From Glacieibacterium sp965200405 (GTDB lineage Bacteria > Pseudomonadota > Alphaproteobacteria > Sphingomonadales > Sphingomonadaceae): a DNA stretch of 64,000 bases. The translations under genes were made by a program, and so were the position numbers. Where the stretch lies: positions 372,001 through 436,000 of the forward strand of contig NZ_OZ241356.1 of the NCBI RefSeq assembly GCF_965200405.1, in the 5' to 3' direction. How positions within the stretch are numbered: position 1 is the first letter of the stretch; every line of letters begins with the position of its first letter. The notes under the pieces are model-generated. The model made no database searches. It worked only from the letters and a program-made list of their open reading frames with translations, and had not been told where the DNA came from. This document shows positions 17,465 through 27,038 of this stretch, piece after piece.

Positions 17465-19327
17465 ATGCCATACGTCAAACCGGCGCGTCGAGATAAGACC
17501 CCTATAGCCGAGGGCACGCAGCAGACTTGGTCGGTTAGCTCGAACAATAGTCAGTATGATGGCCTACTTGCGCTGGCGGCAGCGACTTGCCGGACAAGTC
17601 ATGCGTTGATCGATATATTCGGGGTCGGGCTGTATGTGCATAGCGAGCAACCGACAAGCGTCGCGCCTTGCTTCAAGCCCGGTGATATCTATTCGCTATT
17701 GACTGCTGGCTCAGAACTCATCGTCATCGGTGACGCGAACGCCGAGCTTGGCGAGGTTGCCGGTCTGCCGCATTTGTATCGAAGATCGATGCATTTCTGC
17801 GCAATCAAGCCTTTGCGCAAATCGGATGGCTCGTTGGTCGGCACCCTTTGCCTCCTCGATTACGAGTCCCGTGTAGTTGGCCTGGATCCGGCGTGTTGTC
17901 GCGCAATTGCTGCTCTCGGCCAGCAGGTCGAAACGACTCTCAATCTAATACAGGCCATTACCGATCGCGACCGCATGATTACAGAACAGCGGGAGATGGC
18001 CGAGAAACTCGATTGGGCGGCAACGCATGATCCCCTGACCGCGTTGCCGAACCGGGCGGCGTTCACGTCTCATCTTGCCGAACTTCTTTCTGAGTGTCGG
18101 CAATCCGGCCGACGAGGCGCTCTGCTGCTCGTCGACATCGACCATTTCAAGGACGCCAACGACACCCTGGGCCATGTCGGCGGCGACTACGTCCTGCAGC
18201 ATTATGCCGAACGACTTGGCTCGCTGGTCGACCTGGGGGACATGGTTGCCCGCGTCGGGGGCGACGAGTTCGCCATCCTGTGCCCCGACATCAACGATGG
18301 GCCGAGCGCGCAACTCCTCGTCCAGGCAATCACGCAAGGCATGCGGCTGCCGATGGTCTACGACGGTCGCACGGTCGATGGGCGCAGCAGCATCGGCATC
18401 GCCTTGTATCCCGCGCACGGTGCCGACAGCGATGCGCTGACCCGTGCCGCCGACTTGGCGTTGCAGGCTTCGAAGCGGAACGGCCGGGATCGCTTCACCA
18501 TCTTCGACGCCGCGCTCGCACTTGAGGCCGGGCGGCATGAGCAAGCCCTGACCGCTGCCCACGCCGCGATCCGGGACGGCCGGGCCAAGGTCTACTACCA
18601 GCCGATCGTGACCCTCGACGATGGCAAGATCCAGGGGTTGGAAGCACTATTACGCTGGACGCTGCCAACTGGCGAACTCGTCCTGCCCGGAATCTGGTCC
18701 GAAGCGTTCGACGACCCGCAACTCGCCCCCGCGATCAGCCGGTGCGTCCTCGACCAGGTGCTGCGGGATGTCGCCGACTGGCTCGCCGCCGGCGTGCCGT
18801 TCGGCCATGTCGCAATCAATGCCGGAACGCTCGATTTCAGCTGCGGAACGTTTACCGAGGACCTCCTGGGCTCGATGGCGATGCGGCAATTGCCGCCCGA
18901 GGCGATTAAGATCGAGGTCACGGAGATGGTGCTGCTCGGTCGCAGCAATGGCCAGGTGGCCCGCGCCCTCACGGCGCTGGACGAGTGTGGTATCCGGATC
19001 GCGCTCGACGATTTCGGCACCGGTTATGCCTCGCTGGTCCATCTCAAGCGCTACCCGATCGACACCGTCAAGATCGACGGATCGTTCGTCGCCGGCCTGA
19101 ACAGCAACGCCGACGACCGTGCCATCGTGAAGTCGGTCATCTCGCTCGCCCGAGACCTCGGCATCAAGAGCGTCGCCGAGGGGATCGAAACCGCGGCCCA
19201 GGTCGCGTTCCTGCGCGCCCAGGGCTGCGACTTCGGCCAGGGTTTCCTGTTCAGCGAAGCCCTGCCCGCCGAACAGATCAGCCAGCTGATCGCCAGGTCC
19301 AGCTTCGGCAACACCCTCGCGGGCTGA
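17465..19327 (+). CDS. GAF-GGDEF-EAL cyclic-di-GMP protein
   Basis: 620 residues from ATG 17465 (GAAGGGA upstream; GTG 17459 and 17411 are alternatives). A GAF-like sensor at about 30-170 precedes a GGDEF domain with an intact motif at about 265-269 (RVGGDEFAIL), so diguanylate cyclase activity is plausible. The EAL domain has EALLRW at about 392, EVTEMVLLG, DDFGTGYASL at about 514, KIDGSF, AEGIE and GQGFLF, so the metal and catalytic residues for c-di-GMP hydrolysis also appear present; after the catalytic Gln the usual K/R-P is replaced by EA. A bifunctional or switchable enzyme is likely. No membrane segment. The 283 bp before it hold the promoter-like element. Confidence 0.95.
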   Translation: MPYVKPARRDKTPIAEGTQQTWSVSSNNSQYDGLLALAAATCRTSHALIDIFGVGLYVHSEQPTSVAPCFKPGDIYSLLTAGSELIVIGDANAELGEVAGLPHLYRRSMHFCAIKPLRKSDGSLVGTLCLLDYESRVVGLDPACCRAIAALGQQVETTLNLIQAITDRDRMITEQREMAEKLDWAATHDPLTALPNRAAFTSHLAELLSECRQSGRRGALLLVDIDHFKDANDTLGHVGGDYVLQHYAERLGSLVDLGDMVARVGGDEFAILCPDINDGPSAQLLVQAITQGMRLPMVYDGRTVDGRSSIGIALYPAHGADSDALTRAADLALQASKRNGRDRFTIFDAALALEAGRHEQALTAAHAAIRDGRAKVYYQPIVTLDDGKIQGLEALLRWTLPTGELVLPGIWSEAFDDPQLAPAISRCVLDQVLRDVADWLAAGVPFGHVAINAGTLDFSCGTFTEDLLGSMAMRQLPPEAIKIEVTEMVLLGRSNGQVARALTALDECGIRIALDDFGTGYASLVHLKRYPIDTVKIDGSFVAGLNSNADDRAIVKSVISLARDLGIKSVAEGIETAAQVAFLRAQGCDFGQGFLFSEALPAEQISQLIARSSFGNTLAG

Positions 19328-19369
19328 GCAGCCGAGGTAGAGCGCGGCATTGTCAGCGCGCACGAGGAA

Positions 19370-19393
19370 GCCGCGCAGAGGGTACTGCGCGGC
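19370..19393 (+). terminator. Hairpin after the GGDEF-EAL gene
   Basis: A perfect 9-bp stem GCCGCGCAG / CTGCGCGGC with loop AGGGTA, 43 bp after the stop, followed by TCTTGTC rather than a clean T-run. It lies between two convergent genes and may terminate either. Confidence 0.5.
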
Positions 19394-19443
19394 TCTTGTC
19401 GGGGCGGGAGAAGGCACGCCTCCCCCCGCCTGCAAGTCACGAT

Positions 19444-22400
19444 CTAGAAGCGGACGTTGATGCCGCCCATGACCTGGGTCGCGTCGTTGCCGCTGCCGGT
19501 CTGATAGTTGCCGCGAAGCGAGAAGCCGACACCGTAGAAGTCGGTCGCAACACCGGCGCCTAGCTTGGCGTAACCCTTGGGGTTGACGCCCTGTACCTTG
19601 AAGCTCGTCGACCGATCTCCGAGATAGCTGGCCGTCCGGATAGCATCGACCTTGCCCTGGAGGATGTACGAGCCCTCGACGAACGGGGTGACGATGCCGA
19701 TCTTGTTGCCGAAGCGCACACCCAGCTCGGGACTGAACACCGTCTTCTTGTGCGCTGCCACTGCCAGCCCGATGCCGCCGACGCCCTGCTCCTCGAAGGC
19801 GCCGAAGCGATAGTTGCGTGCCTCGAGCTTGGCGAACGGCGTCGCCTGCAGTGCGCCGAGGGCGAAGTCGTAGCTCAACCGCGCGTTGATCCTGAACTCC
19901 TTGCTGTCGAAGCTCGCCGCGGCAGTGCGTGAGAACAACGGAAGCTGGCGCTCCGTGTCCCAGTTCGACCAGCCGAACACCGCCTGTGCCGACAGGTCGA
20001 ACGCCGCGACCTTCTGATGGCCGTAAATGCCGACCAGGTAGGTGCGCGCCGACGCCCGCGATGGCAGTTCGCGATCGTTTGCGTCGATGCGGCCATAGCC
20101 ACCGCCGATCCCGAACTCGCCGCCATTGCCGGTCGAGATGCTGGCACCCAGCGAGCCGCCATAGTCGTCGGCCTTGAGCGACGAAGCGCCGGATGTCGTG
20201 CTGCCATCGAACTTGGAGAAGGTGCTGGTCGGGCGGAACCAGATTCCGACCCCTGCCTTTTCGCTGATGACCGAGTCCGCAGCTTCGCCGAAGACGCTGG
20301 TCGTCTGGATCGCGGCGAGCGAACCATAGACCGACGCCGAGCCGAGCTGAACGAACGCGGCAGCCGCTTCCGCGGACGACAATTGCGTGTCGATGCCGGC
20401 GATCACCGTCGCCAAGTCCTGTAGGCGGCCATAGGCCTGGACGTCGACCACCGCATTCGGGTTCGGGATCGCGGTGATCCGGCTGACGATGCTCGGGATC
20501 GCGCCTTCCAGCGCAACCGCGGCCGCGGCGGCGTTGGCGGTGTGGGTAACCGACGCGTAGGAGGTACGGACGACGTCGACCGAGACCACCGTGCTCGTCC
20601 CGACTGTGCGCGGCGTCATGGCAAAGCGGACGAAGGGCGAGGCGAACGACGGTGCAAGGCTCAGGCCGGTGCCGTTGTAGGTGCCCGAGACCGTCAGCAG
20701 GTCATAGTTCCGGCCAGCCGTATAGATCGTGCCCTGTGTCGCTGCGACGGCGACCGTACCGGCGAGGGTGACGTTGCCGTTCACGGTCAGCGTCGATGGA
20801 GTGGACCGCAGGATCGTCGGCTTGGTCGCGTCATAGGCGACGAACGGCGTCAGTTCGATACCATAGCCGCCGTAACCAAGGATGCCGTCGGCCACCAACG
20901 GACGAACCGGCGTCCCGGCGTTGCGCAACAAGGCCGGCGTTGCGACGATGCTGAGCGTACCCGCCGCTGCCTGGGTCAGATTGCCGTCGATGCGGACGTT
21001 CGTTCCCTGGACCACCGTGGTCGTCCCGTCGGTGACGCGGCGACCGAGCAGCAGCGTGCCTCCGATATTTTCGACATTGCCCCGGATGCCGAAGATGCTG
21101 GCGCCCGTTGCTGGATCGGTTCCAGTCGATCCAAGCTGTACCTCACCCGCGCTGACACGGAACGTCCCGACGTCCATCGTGTAGAACGGCAGGACGTTGG
21201 CCGTCGACGGCGCGCGATAAGTGCTGCCGAGGATGGTGAACGAGCCCGCGCCGGTCTTGTCGACCAGAGTGACACCGCTGATCTGCGATCCGCTGCCGAT
21301 CGACGTGGCGGCTACGAAGACGCCCGATGCAGAACTGCCCAGGGCCGGGTCGATTGCTGCGAAGCCGGCGTAGTTGGGCGTGTTGACGAAGTGGAGCGCC
21401 GTCGCACCGGTACCGAGCACGCCCGAAGGCAGGTCGGACGTTCCGACACCCAGGAACCCGGCATCGTTCAGGCGCAGGGTCGTGTTGGTCAGGCGGGTGT
21501 TGTCCGTCACCGACACGACCTGGGCAAGGATATTGCCGGTTGTCACCGACCCTGCGTTCAAGTTGATCGTCGCCGTGATGTCGCTGGTGCGAAGTACGGC
21601 CGTAGTCGCAGCACCGGTCGAATTGTCGGCAACCGTCGCACCGTTGACGTTGATGCCACCGATCAACAGGCCGCTCTGGTTGACGACGTAGGTCTGGGCG
21701 AAGCGTGTTGCCGGTGCGGTCATGACCCGGACCGAACTGGTCGGCGTGGTCGTCACGACGTTGGTGCCCAGGACGAGCGACTGGCCCAGCGATACGCCGT
21801 TGCGCAGCACGCCGGTATTGGTCGCCGTGCCTGTTGCCCCCGACAGGAAGACGTTGCCGCTGATCACGCCGCTGTTGGTGACCGACGCCACGCCGCCGAC
21901 GCCGGTGCTGATCGTCGTCGCAACGCCGCGGGTGAGAACGACGTCGTTGATGTCGGTCGTGACCGTCGTGGTCGCGGTGTTGACGCCGATCGCCTGCGCG
22001 CTGACCGCGCCGAAGATCGTCCCGGTGTTGACCGCGCTGGCGCCACCGATGCTCTGGACGCTGACGGAGTCTGGCGCGCCGAAGAAGCCGGTCGAAGCAC
22101 CGACGATGCCGGCATTGCTGAAGGCAGCAGCCCCTCCAACCAAAGTCGAGGTCGAGACAATCGTGCCACCGGTCTGCACGCCGGTCTTGCTGAAGGTGTT
22201 CGTCGTGCGGTTGGTCGAATTCGCCAAGGTGAAGCCGGTGAAGATGGACGAGCCGTTGTTCGCCAGCACCCGCGTGCCGGCACCGATCGACAAGGTCGAA
22301 CCGGCAACGCCACTGACGGTGATCGAACCGTTTACTGCCGACGTTCCCGCCGTCTGCAGCACCGCCGACGAGTTGATCGCCAGTACGGCGGTGCCGCCCT

Positions 22401-25287
22401 GGTAGGTTGCGCTCGTGGCCGACAAGGAACCGGTCTGCGTCGGGAAGCTAAGCGCCGTTGCGCTGGTTCCGGCAAAGCTGGTGTCCGTCTGCGTGCTGCT
22501 CAGCGTCGTACCGGTGCTGAGATTGATGCTGTTGCCGCCGGTGATCTGGCCGGTCAGTGTCGCGGCGGCGTTGCCGAAGGCCGACGAGATGTTGGCGCCC
22601 GCGACACGGCCCGCGATCGTAGCGGTCGAATTGCCGGCACTGCCTGGGGCGGTGCTGACGCTCGTCGAGTGGTTGGTCTGGGTGACTGTCGCTGCGCCGG
22701 TTCGGCTGTTGACGGTGCTGTTGTCGTTACGCTGATCCGTAGCGGAGTAGGTGCTGACGTTCAGGAAGCCTGTGACGCTGCTGTCTGCCGAGATCGACAC
22801 CGACGCACCGTTGGTACCCACGCCCGAACCACGACCATTGACACCGACACCGCCGCCGACGGTTGCACCGGTCAGGACAAGGTTGCTGGTCCCGGCAGCG
22901 CCCCGGAACTCGCTAAAGCCGATCGAACTGCTCGACTGGGCGATAGCCGTGGCGGCTGGACCTGCAGTGGTGGCCGCAACCGTGCTGCGCGACGCGTTGT
23001 CGGTCCCCGATGTCGTGTTGGTGCCGATACCCGCGTCGAGGTTGATGGAGCCTTGGACGATACCGCCGGTGACAGTGACATTCGTCGTGCCGCTTTGCGT
23101 CGAGGCCGTCAGATTGCCTGCGGAATTGCCGTTACTGCGCAACGCGCCCGTCACCGTGACGGTGTTGTTGCCAGCCTGGATCGTGGTCGCGTTACGCTGG
23201 GTCGAGACGGCAAGCGCCTCCACCGCTGCAGTTGCCGGTCCAGTGAAGGGCTGGGTGGTCGTCGTGTTGGTCGAGGAGTTGCTGCCCGTGTTGCTCGATG
23301 CACCTGCCGAGGCATTGAAGTTGGCGAGCAGGACGCCGCCGATCGTCGCCGAGCTGCCGGCCTGACCATTTTGCGAGACGGAGATCGCCAGCGGCAAGCC
23401 TGACCCGGCGATGGCCCCAATCGAGCCGCTGTAATTGCCGGTGACGGTGCCGCCGATTGCCGTGCTTGATGAACTCGAGCTCGAGACCTGGACCGTCTGG
23501 GCGACGCCGGCACCCGGCGTTGCGGGATTGGACGAGCTGAAGGTGTTGCTGCCGCCGTTCGTTGAAGTATTGCCCGTCGAAGACGTCGAGACGTTGCCGA
23601 AGATCGCACCGGCGTTGTCGATCGTCGCGGCGCCGACGCCAGCGATCGAGACGTTGTCCTCGATGACGGCTCCGGCGCGGTTGAACAGCGATGTCGTGCC
23701 ACCAACGGTCGTGTTGACCGATGCGTTGGAATTCAAGCTGACCACGGTCGATGCCCCGGCCGCGCCCGGGGTGGTGACCTGGCTGGAGGTCGTCGACGAC
23801 GATACCGACAAAAACCGTCCGCTGGCGAGGGTCACGCCGTCGCGGATTCGACCGGCATTGTCGACTGACGCACTGCCGTCACCGCTGGCATTGATCGAGC
23901 CGAAGACGCTCCCCGTTGCTGCGACGGAAACGGCAGCAGCGCCACCGGCTGCGCTTCGCGTCGTGCCGTTCGACGAGGTGAAGTCACCGGTCGCAAACGT
24001 GTTGGTCGAGCTCGAGACGAACGAGATGCTGGTACCGATCGATGTCGCCGCAGCATTGCCGTTGGTCGTGACGGCGGTTCCGGCGCCGGCACCGACCGTG
24101 CCGGCAATGGCGATCCTTGCAGCGCCAGCGTTCGATGTGGCGTTAAGCGAGCCGAAGACGGTGCCCGTCGACGCGAGGTCGATCGATGCTGCACCGCCGA
24201 TGCGGGTAGTGACGGTGCTGCTGTCCGAAGTCGACATCGTCGCGTTGCTGGTCGACTTGCTGGCGGTCGCGGTGTTCGACGCGCCGATGAACACGTTGAC
24301 GCCGCCGTTGGCCGTGGCCGAGCCGACCTTGCCGGCCACCGACGCCGTGGCGGTTCCGGGTCCTGCGGTCAGGGAGAGCGCAGTAACGCTCGAATCGCTC
24401 CCAAGCGTTGCACTGACCGTGCCGCCGGCCGCGGTCGTCGAGTTGGCGCCCGTGACGGTCGTCAGGCCAGCCACCGTAGACACGTTGGAGCCACCGGTTG
24501 TCGACGAACTGTTGCTGTTCGAACTGTTGAGAACGACGTTCCCGGCAGCAGCGTTCAGGTTCAGGCGTGCACCACCAAGGCCGTTCAGGTCGATGCCCTG
24601 GGGTACCGACGCGACGACGCCTGCAGCCGGGATAGCAACCGGGCCGGTGATATCGCCGCTTACGGCGCCACCCTTGGCGATCGACGTCGTCACCCCGTCG
24701 ACACCGGCCGTGCCGGTACTGGTGGTCGTCGAAGCGTAGGATTCAAGCCTGACAGCGAGGGCGCTAGCGCCGCCGCTGGCAACGTAGATCGGTCCGCTGC
24801 TGGTCAACGCGATATCGCCAGCGCCCAACAGGGAAACGCCGCCCTCGAGGGTGCCGGTGTTGGTCAGGGCGATCTTGCCGCCGACGTCGTTGGCGAAGAC
24901 TGCACCCGTAACCGTACCGCTGTTGTTGAAGGTCAGCAGGTTGGCCGCAGTCGCAGCGCTGCCGACGTAGGAGAAGCCGACCGTAGCGGCCGCCGTGCCC
25001 ATCATGCCGGCGTTACCGATGTCGATCGTACCGATCGAAGCACTGTTCGGCTGAATGTAGAACTGGTCCTGCGTCACGACCGCGCCAGCCAGGATCCGCA
25101 AGGTCAGGGATGGTGCCGGCGCGGCGAAGATCGCCGTGTTGATGTCGGACGTAACGATCGTACCGATGCAGGTCACGGCTGACGCGGCGGTCGTGCACTG
25201 TGCCGATGCGGGAGCTGCATTCAGCGCCATCACGAACGCGAAGGTTGCCGTGCTCGCGCAAAGACGAGCTTTTCCAGAAACGTGCAT
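19444..25287 (-). CDS. Very large autotransporter (type V secretion) surface protein
   Basis: 1947 residues. The start is ATG 25287 with AGGGG about 8 bases upstream. A signal peptide covers residues 1-29 (cut after ASA or AQ). The passenger, to about residue 1650, is rich in Gly, Ser, Thr, Ala and Asn, with many short repeat units (GSVFGSINASG-, GTVFGSLNATS-, GAIFGNVSTSS-like) consistent with a right-handed beta-helix, and low-complexity Ser/Thr/Asn runs. The last ~270 residues form the autotransporter barrel (GVGIWFRP through QVMGGINVRF, C-terminal Phe). A cysteine pair sits at the mature N-terminus. Probably an adhesin or surface-layer protein; no protease triad recognised. Confidence 0.93.
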   Translation of the reverse strand: MHVSGKARLCASTATFAFVMALNAAPASAQCTTAASAVTCIGTIVTSDINTAIFAAPAPSLTLRILAGAVVTQDQFYIQPNSASIGTIDIGNAGMMGTAAATVGFSYVGSAATAANLLTFNNSGTVTGAVFANDVGGKIALTNTGTLEGGVSLLGAGDIALTSSGPIYVASGGASALAVRLESYASTTTSTGTAGVDGVTTSIAKGGAVSGDITGPVAIPAAGVVASVPQGIDLNGLGGARLNLNAAAGNVVLNSSNSNSSSTTGGSNVSTVAGLTTVTGANSTTAAGGTVSATLGSDSSVTALSLTAGPGTATASVAGKVGSATANGGVNVFIGASNTATASKSTSNATMSTSDSSTVTTRIGGAASIDLASTGTVFGSLNATSNAGAARIAIAGTVGAGAGTAVTTNGNAAATSIGTSISFVSSSTNTFATGDFTSSNGTTRSAAGGAAAVSVAATGSVFGSINASGDGSASVDNAGRIRDGVTLASGRFLSVSSSTTSSQVTTPGAAGASTVVSLNSNASVNTTVGGTTSLFNRAGAVIEDNVSIAGVGAATIDNAGAIFGNVSTSSTGNTSTNGGSNTFSSSNPATPGAGVAQTVQVSSSSSSSTAIGGTVTGNYSGSIGAIAGSGLPLAISVSQNGQAGSSATIGGVLLANFNASAGASSNTGSNSSTNTTTTQPFTGPATAAVEALAVSTQRNATTIQAGNNTVTVTGALRSNGNSAGNLTASTQSGTTNVTVTGGIVQGSINLDAGIGTNTTSGTDNASRSTVAATTAGPAATAIAQSSSSIGFSEFRGAAGTSNLVLTGATVGGGVGVNGRGSGVGTNGASVSISADSSVTGFLNVSTYSATDQRNDNSTVNSRTGAATVTQTNHSTSVSTAPGSAGNSTATIAGRVAGANISSAFGNAAATLTGQITGGNSINLSTGTTLSSTQTDTSFAGTSATALSFPTQTGSLSATSATYQGGTAVLAINSSAVLQTAGTSAVNGSITVSGVAGSTLSIGAGTRVLANNGSSIFTGFTLANSTNRTTNTFSKTGVQTGGTIVSTSTLVGGAAAFSNAGIVGASTGFFGAPDSVSVQSIGGASAVNTGTIFGAVSAQAIGVNTATTTVTTDINDVVLTRGVATTISTGVGGVASVTNSGVISGNVFLSGATGTATNTGVLRNGVSLGQSLVLGTNVVTTTPTSSVRVMTAPATRFAQTYVVNQSGLLIGGINVNGATVADNSTGAATTAVLRTSDITATINLNAGSVTTGNILAQVVSVTDNTRLTNTTLRLNDAGFLGVGTSDLPSGVLGTGATALHFVNTPNYAGFAAIDPALGSSASGVFVAATSIGSGSQISGVTLVDKTGAGSFTILGSTYRAPSTANVLPFYTMDVGTFRVSAGEVQLGSTGTDPATGASIFGIRGNVENIGGTLLLGRRVTDGTTTVVQGTNVRIDGNLTQAAAGTLSIVATPALLRNAGTPVRPLVADGILGYGGYGIELTPFVAYDATKPTILRSTPSTLTVNGNVTLAGTVAVAATQGTIYTAGRNYDLLTVSGTYNGTGLSLAPSFASPFVRFAMTPRTVGTSTVVSVDVVRTSYASVTHTANAAAAAVALEGAIPSIVSRITAIPNPNAVVDVQAYGRLQDLATVIAGIDTQLSSAEAAAAFVQLGSASVYGSLAAIQTTSVFGEAADSVISEKAGVGIWFRPTSTFSKFDGSTTSGASSLKADDYGGSLGASISTGNGGEFGIGGGYGRIDANDRELPSRASARTYLVGIYGHQKVAAFDLSAQAVFGWSNWDTERQLPLFSRTAAASFDSKEFRINARLSYDFALGALQATPFAKLEARNYRFGAFEEQGVGGIGLAVAAHKKTVFSPELGVRFGNKIGIVTPFVEGSYILQGKVDAIRTASYLGDRSTSFKVQGVNPKGYAKLGAGVATDFYGVGFSLRGNYQTGSGNDATQVMGGINVRF

Positions 25288-25686
25288 TTTTGTAACCCCT
25301 GTTCAGAATCTCGTACATCACCGGACCCTGCCCCTTAACGGCACGATCTAGCATTGCATCGGGCAGGCTCTGCGAGATTCGAAGCCGATAAGCAGTGATC
25401 GGCTGCACATAAAAACGTGATTTAAATCACGTTACGGCAAAGTTACGTTATTCGAATTCTTTGTAAACTCCGCGTTCACCCTGTCAGAAATTTCCGTGGC
25501 TTAGCTTCGCTTTTCGAGGGCAGCGTATAAACATCCATTCTGCTATGCAGCGTGAGAATTTAGTATCATTTATCAAGATATTTTGACACAGCAGCGAGGC
25601 AAACTCTGCGGGGGCCGCCCAGAGCAAATCGGAAGCTTTGTCCCGGGGGGAACGATGATGAACGATGACGCTCGACGCGTAACGTG
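25288..25686. other. AT-richer intergenic region between divergent genes
   Basis: About 400 bp between the autotransporter (minus) and Crp/Fnr regulator (plus) starts, visibly richer in A and T than its surroundings. It holds the CRP-like palindrome at 25414-25433 and a TTGACA at 25583-25588 on the plus strand without a matching -10. No convincing coding sequence was found. Confidence 0.7.
25414..25433. promoter_or_regulatory. 20-bp perfect palindrome, CRP-like operator
   Basis: AACGTGATTTAAATCACGTT is perfectly symmetric and contains GTGA-N6-TCAC, the core of CRP-type boxes (TGTGA-N6-TCACA) with C/G at the outermost pair. It lies 127 bp upstream of the autotransporter ATG and 254 bp upstream of a Crp/Fnr-type regulator gene. 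Binding by that regulator or a housekeeping CRP is inferred. Confidence 0.65.
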
Positions 25687-26418
25687 ATGATGGCCCATTT
25701 CGCACCAATTCAGACCGAACTCAGGGTCGTGCCGTCGCGGGCGTCCGACACAGGCTCGCCGGTGATCGAGCGTGTCCGCGCCGCCTCGAGGTTACGCCCG
25801 GGCGATATCTTCGCACCTCCGCCGGGTAGCGAGGTCGCGATCGTCGAGGAAGGCTGCCTGACCCTTGAGATAACGATGCTGAATGGCTCTGGATTGTGCA
25901 TCCAGCGGATCAAATCCGGCGATGTCGTGGTGCCGCTGGACATGATCGCGACGCCCGCTTTCGCGCCCTCCTACCGCGCCGACACCGCGACCCGGATCGG
26001 CTGGCTGCGGCTATCGAGCCCGGCTCACCACGGCCATGCCGATCTCGAACATCTGATCGCCCGCTCGCGGGAAAAGCTGGTGGGAGCCTGCATCCGCCTC
26101 ATTCACGAGCTCGCCTGCCTGCCGACACCCCACCGCTTTTATTGCGAGCTGTTGCGGCTCGCAGCGACGCAGCACGGTGTCACCGATCCGGTCCTGCCCC
26201 TGCCGAGCCAGACAGAACTGGCCCTGCGCCTGTGTACGACGCGCGAATCGATCTCGCGCGAGATCTCGTTCCTGCGGCGCGAGGGTGTCCTGTCCGCCGG
26301 CAAGATGCCCAGATTGCGCAACCGCGGGTTTCTTATCGCGCGGATCGCAAACGCGCTGAACCTGACCAGCGACGACGAGGTCTGGGCGAGTATCGGAGCA
26401 CCGGCGCCGGGAGCCTGA
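25687..26418 (+). CDS. Crp/Fnr-family transcriptional regulator
   Basis: 243 residues from ATG 25687 (GTG 25684 and ATG 25690 are alternatives; the ribosome binding site is poor). The N-terminal half fits a cupin-like sensor (LRPGDIFAPPPGSEVAIVEEGCLTLEI ... SGDVVVPLDM), and the C-terminal winged helix has PLPSQTELALRLCTTRESISREISFLRREGVL, a classic Crp/Fnr recognition helix with the R-E-S-I-S-R core. The conserved cyclic-nucleotide Arg pocket is not evident, and no Fnr-type N-terminal cysteine cluster is present, so the effector is unknown. Divergent from the autotransporter, with a CRP-like palindrome in between. Confidence 0.88.
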   Translation: MMAHFAPIQTELRVVPSRASDTGSPVIERVRAASRLRPGDIFAPPPGSEVAIVEEGCLTLEITMLNGSGLCIQRIKSGDVVVPLDMIATPAFAPSYRADTATRIGWLRLSSPAHHGHADLEHLIARSREKLVGACIRLIHELACLPTPHRFYCELLRLAATQHGVTDPVLPLPSQTELALRLCTTRESISREISFLRREGVLSAGKMPRLRNRGFLIARIANALNLTSDDEVWASIGAPAPGA

Positions 26419-26540
26419 CGCAGCAAGCTAACCTCTTTGATCAATGACTCACCGTCAGATTATGAGGTGATCGTCGCGCAAAATGCGGTAAACGAGAGCG
26501 GGGAGGTCGCGGCGGTCGGGCTCTCGGTGGAGAAGATCTG

Positions 26541-26996
26541 ATGGCAATCGCGTCTGTTATCGCTCGGCGTGGACTCACGGTGATCGCCGCGTTGGCAGTG
26601 CTCGGCTTTTCGGTGAATGGCTATGCACAGTCGCCGGCGCAGTCGGTGTGGAACGGCGCGTTCACCGCCGAACAGGCGCAGCGCGGCAAGGCCTCCTACA
26701 CTCAGGCCTGCGCGGTGTGTCATGGCCCGTCACTCGGCGGTGGTGATTCCGCTCCACCATTGTCGGGCGGCGTATTTCTCAACAACTGGAATGGCACCAC
26801 GACCGGTTCGCTGTTCGAGCGCATTCACGACACCATGCCCGCCAGCGATCCAGGAAGCCTCAGCGGCAAGACCGTCGCCGATATCGAGGCCTATATCCTC
26901 CAGACCAACGGTTTTCCGGCGGGCGCAGTACCGCTGCCCGCCGACCAGCAGTTGATGACCGTCACCAAGATCCTCGCGACCAAGCCGGCGGGCTGA
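26541..26996 (+). CDS. Exported c-type cytochrome
   Basis: 151 residues. The start is supported by GGAGAAG upstream. A signal peptide covers about 1-29 (cut after YAQ), then a single-heme class I cytochrome c domain with CAVCH at 57-61 and the likely Met ligand in HDTMPAS. Similar small cytochromes accept electrons from periplasmic PQQ dehydrogenases, and a PQQ dehydrogenase gene without its own cytochrome domain is convergently encoded 1.3 kb away. Electron transfer from that enzyme is the natural inference. Confidence 0.9.
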   Translation: MAIASVIARRGLTVIAALAVLGFSVNGYAQSPAQSVWNGAFTAEQAQRGKASYTQACAVCHGPSLGGGDSAPPLSGGVFLNNWNGTTTGSLFERIHDTMPASDPGSLSGKTVADIEAYILQTNGFPAGAVPLPADQQLMTVTKILATKPAG

Positions 26997-27017
26997 CGAC
27001 GAAACGGCGTCGAGGGT

Positions 27018-27038
27018 CGAAGCGCTATCTGCGCTTCG
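27018..27038. terminator. Small hairpin between convergent genes
   Basis: An 8-bp stem CGAAGCGC / GCGCTTCG with loop TATCT overlaps the stop codon of the NHL-protein gene and lies 22 bp after the cytochrome stop. No T-tract. A weak candidate for a shared terminator. Confidence 0.3.

Noticed and set aside
20542..23403. A 953-codon plus-strand open frame antisense to the autotransporter
   Set aside because: It is rich in Arg, Asp and Gly with no domain, motif or ribosome binding site; it is a by-product of GC-rich codon use opposite a gene with strong signal peptide and barrel evidence.
25484..25708. A 74-codon minus-strand frame in the autotransporter/Crp gap
   Set aside because: Mixed composition, no ribosome binding site, no recognisable feature, and it overlaps the start of the regulator.
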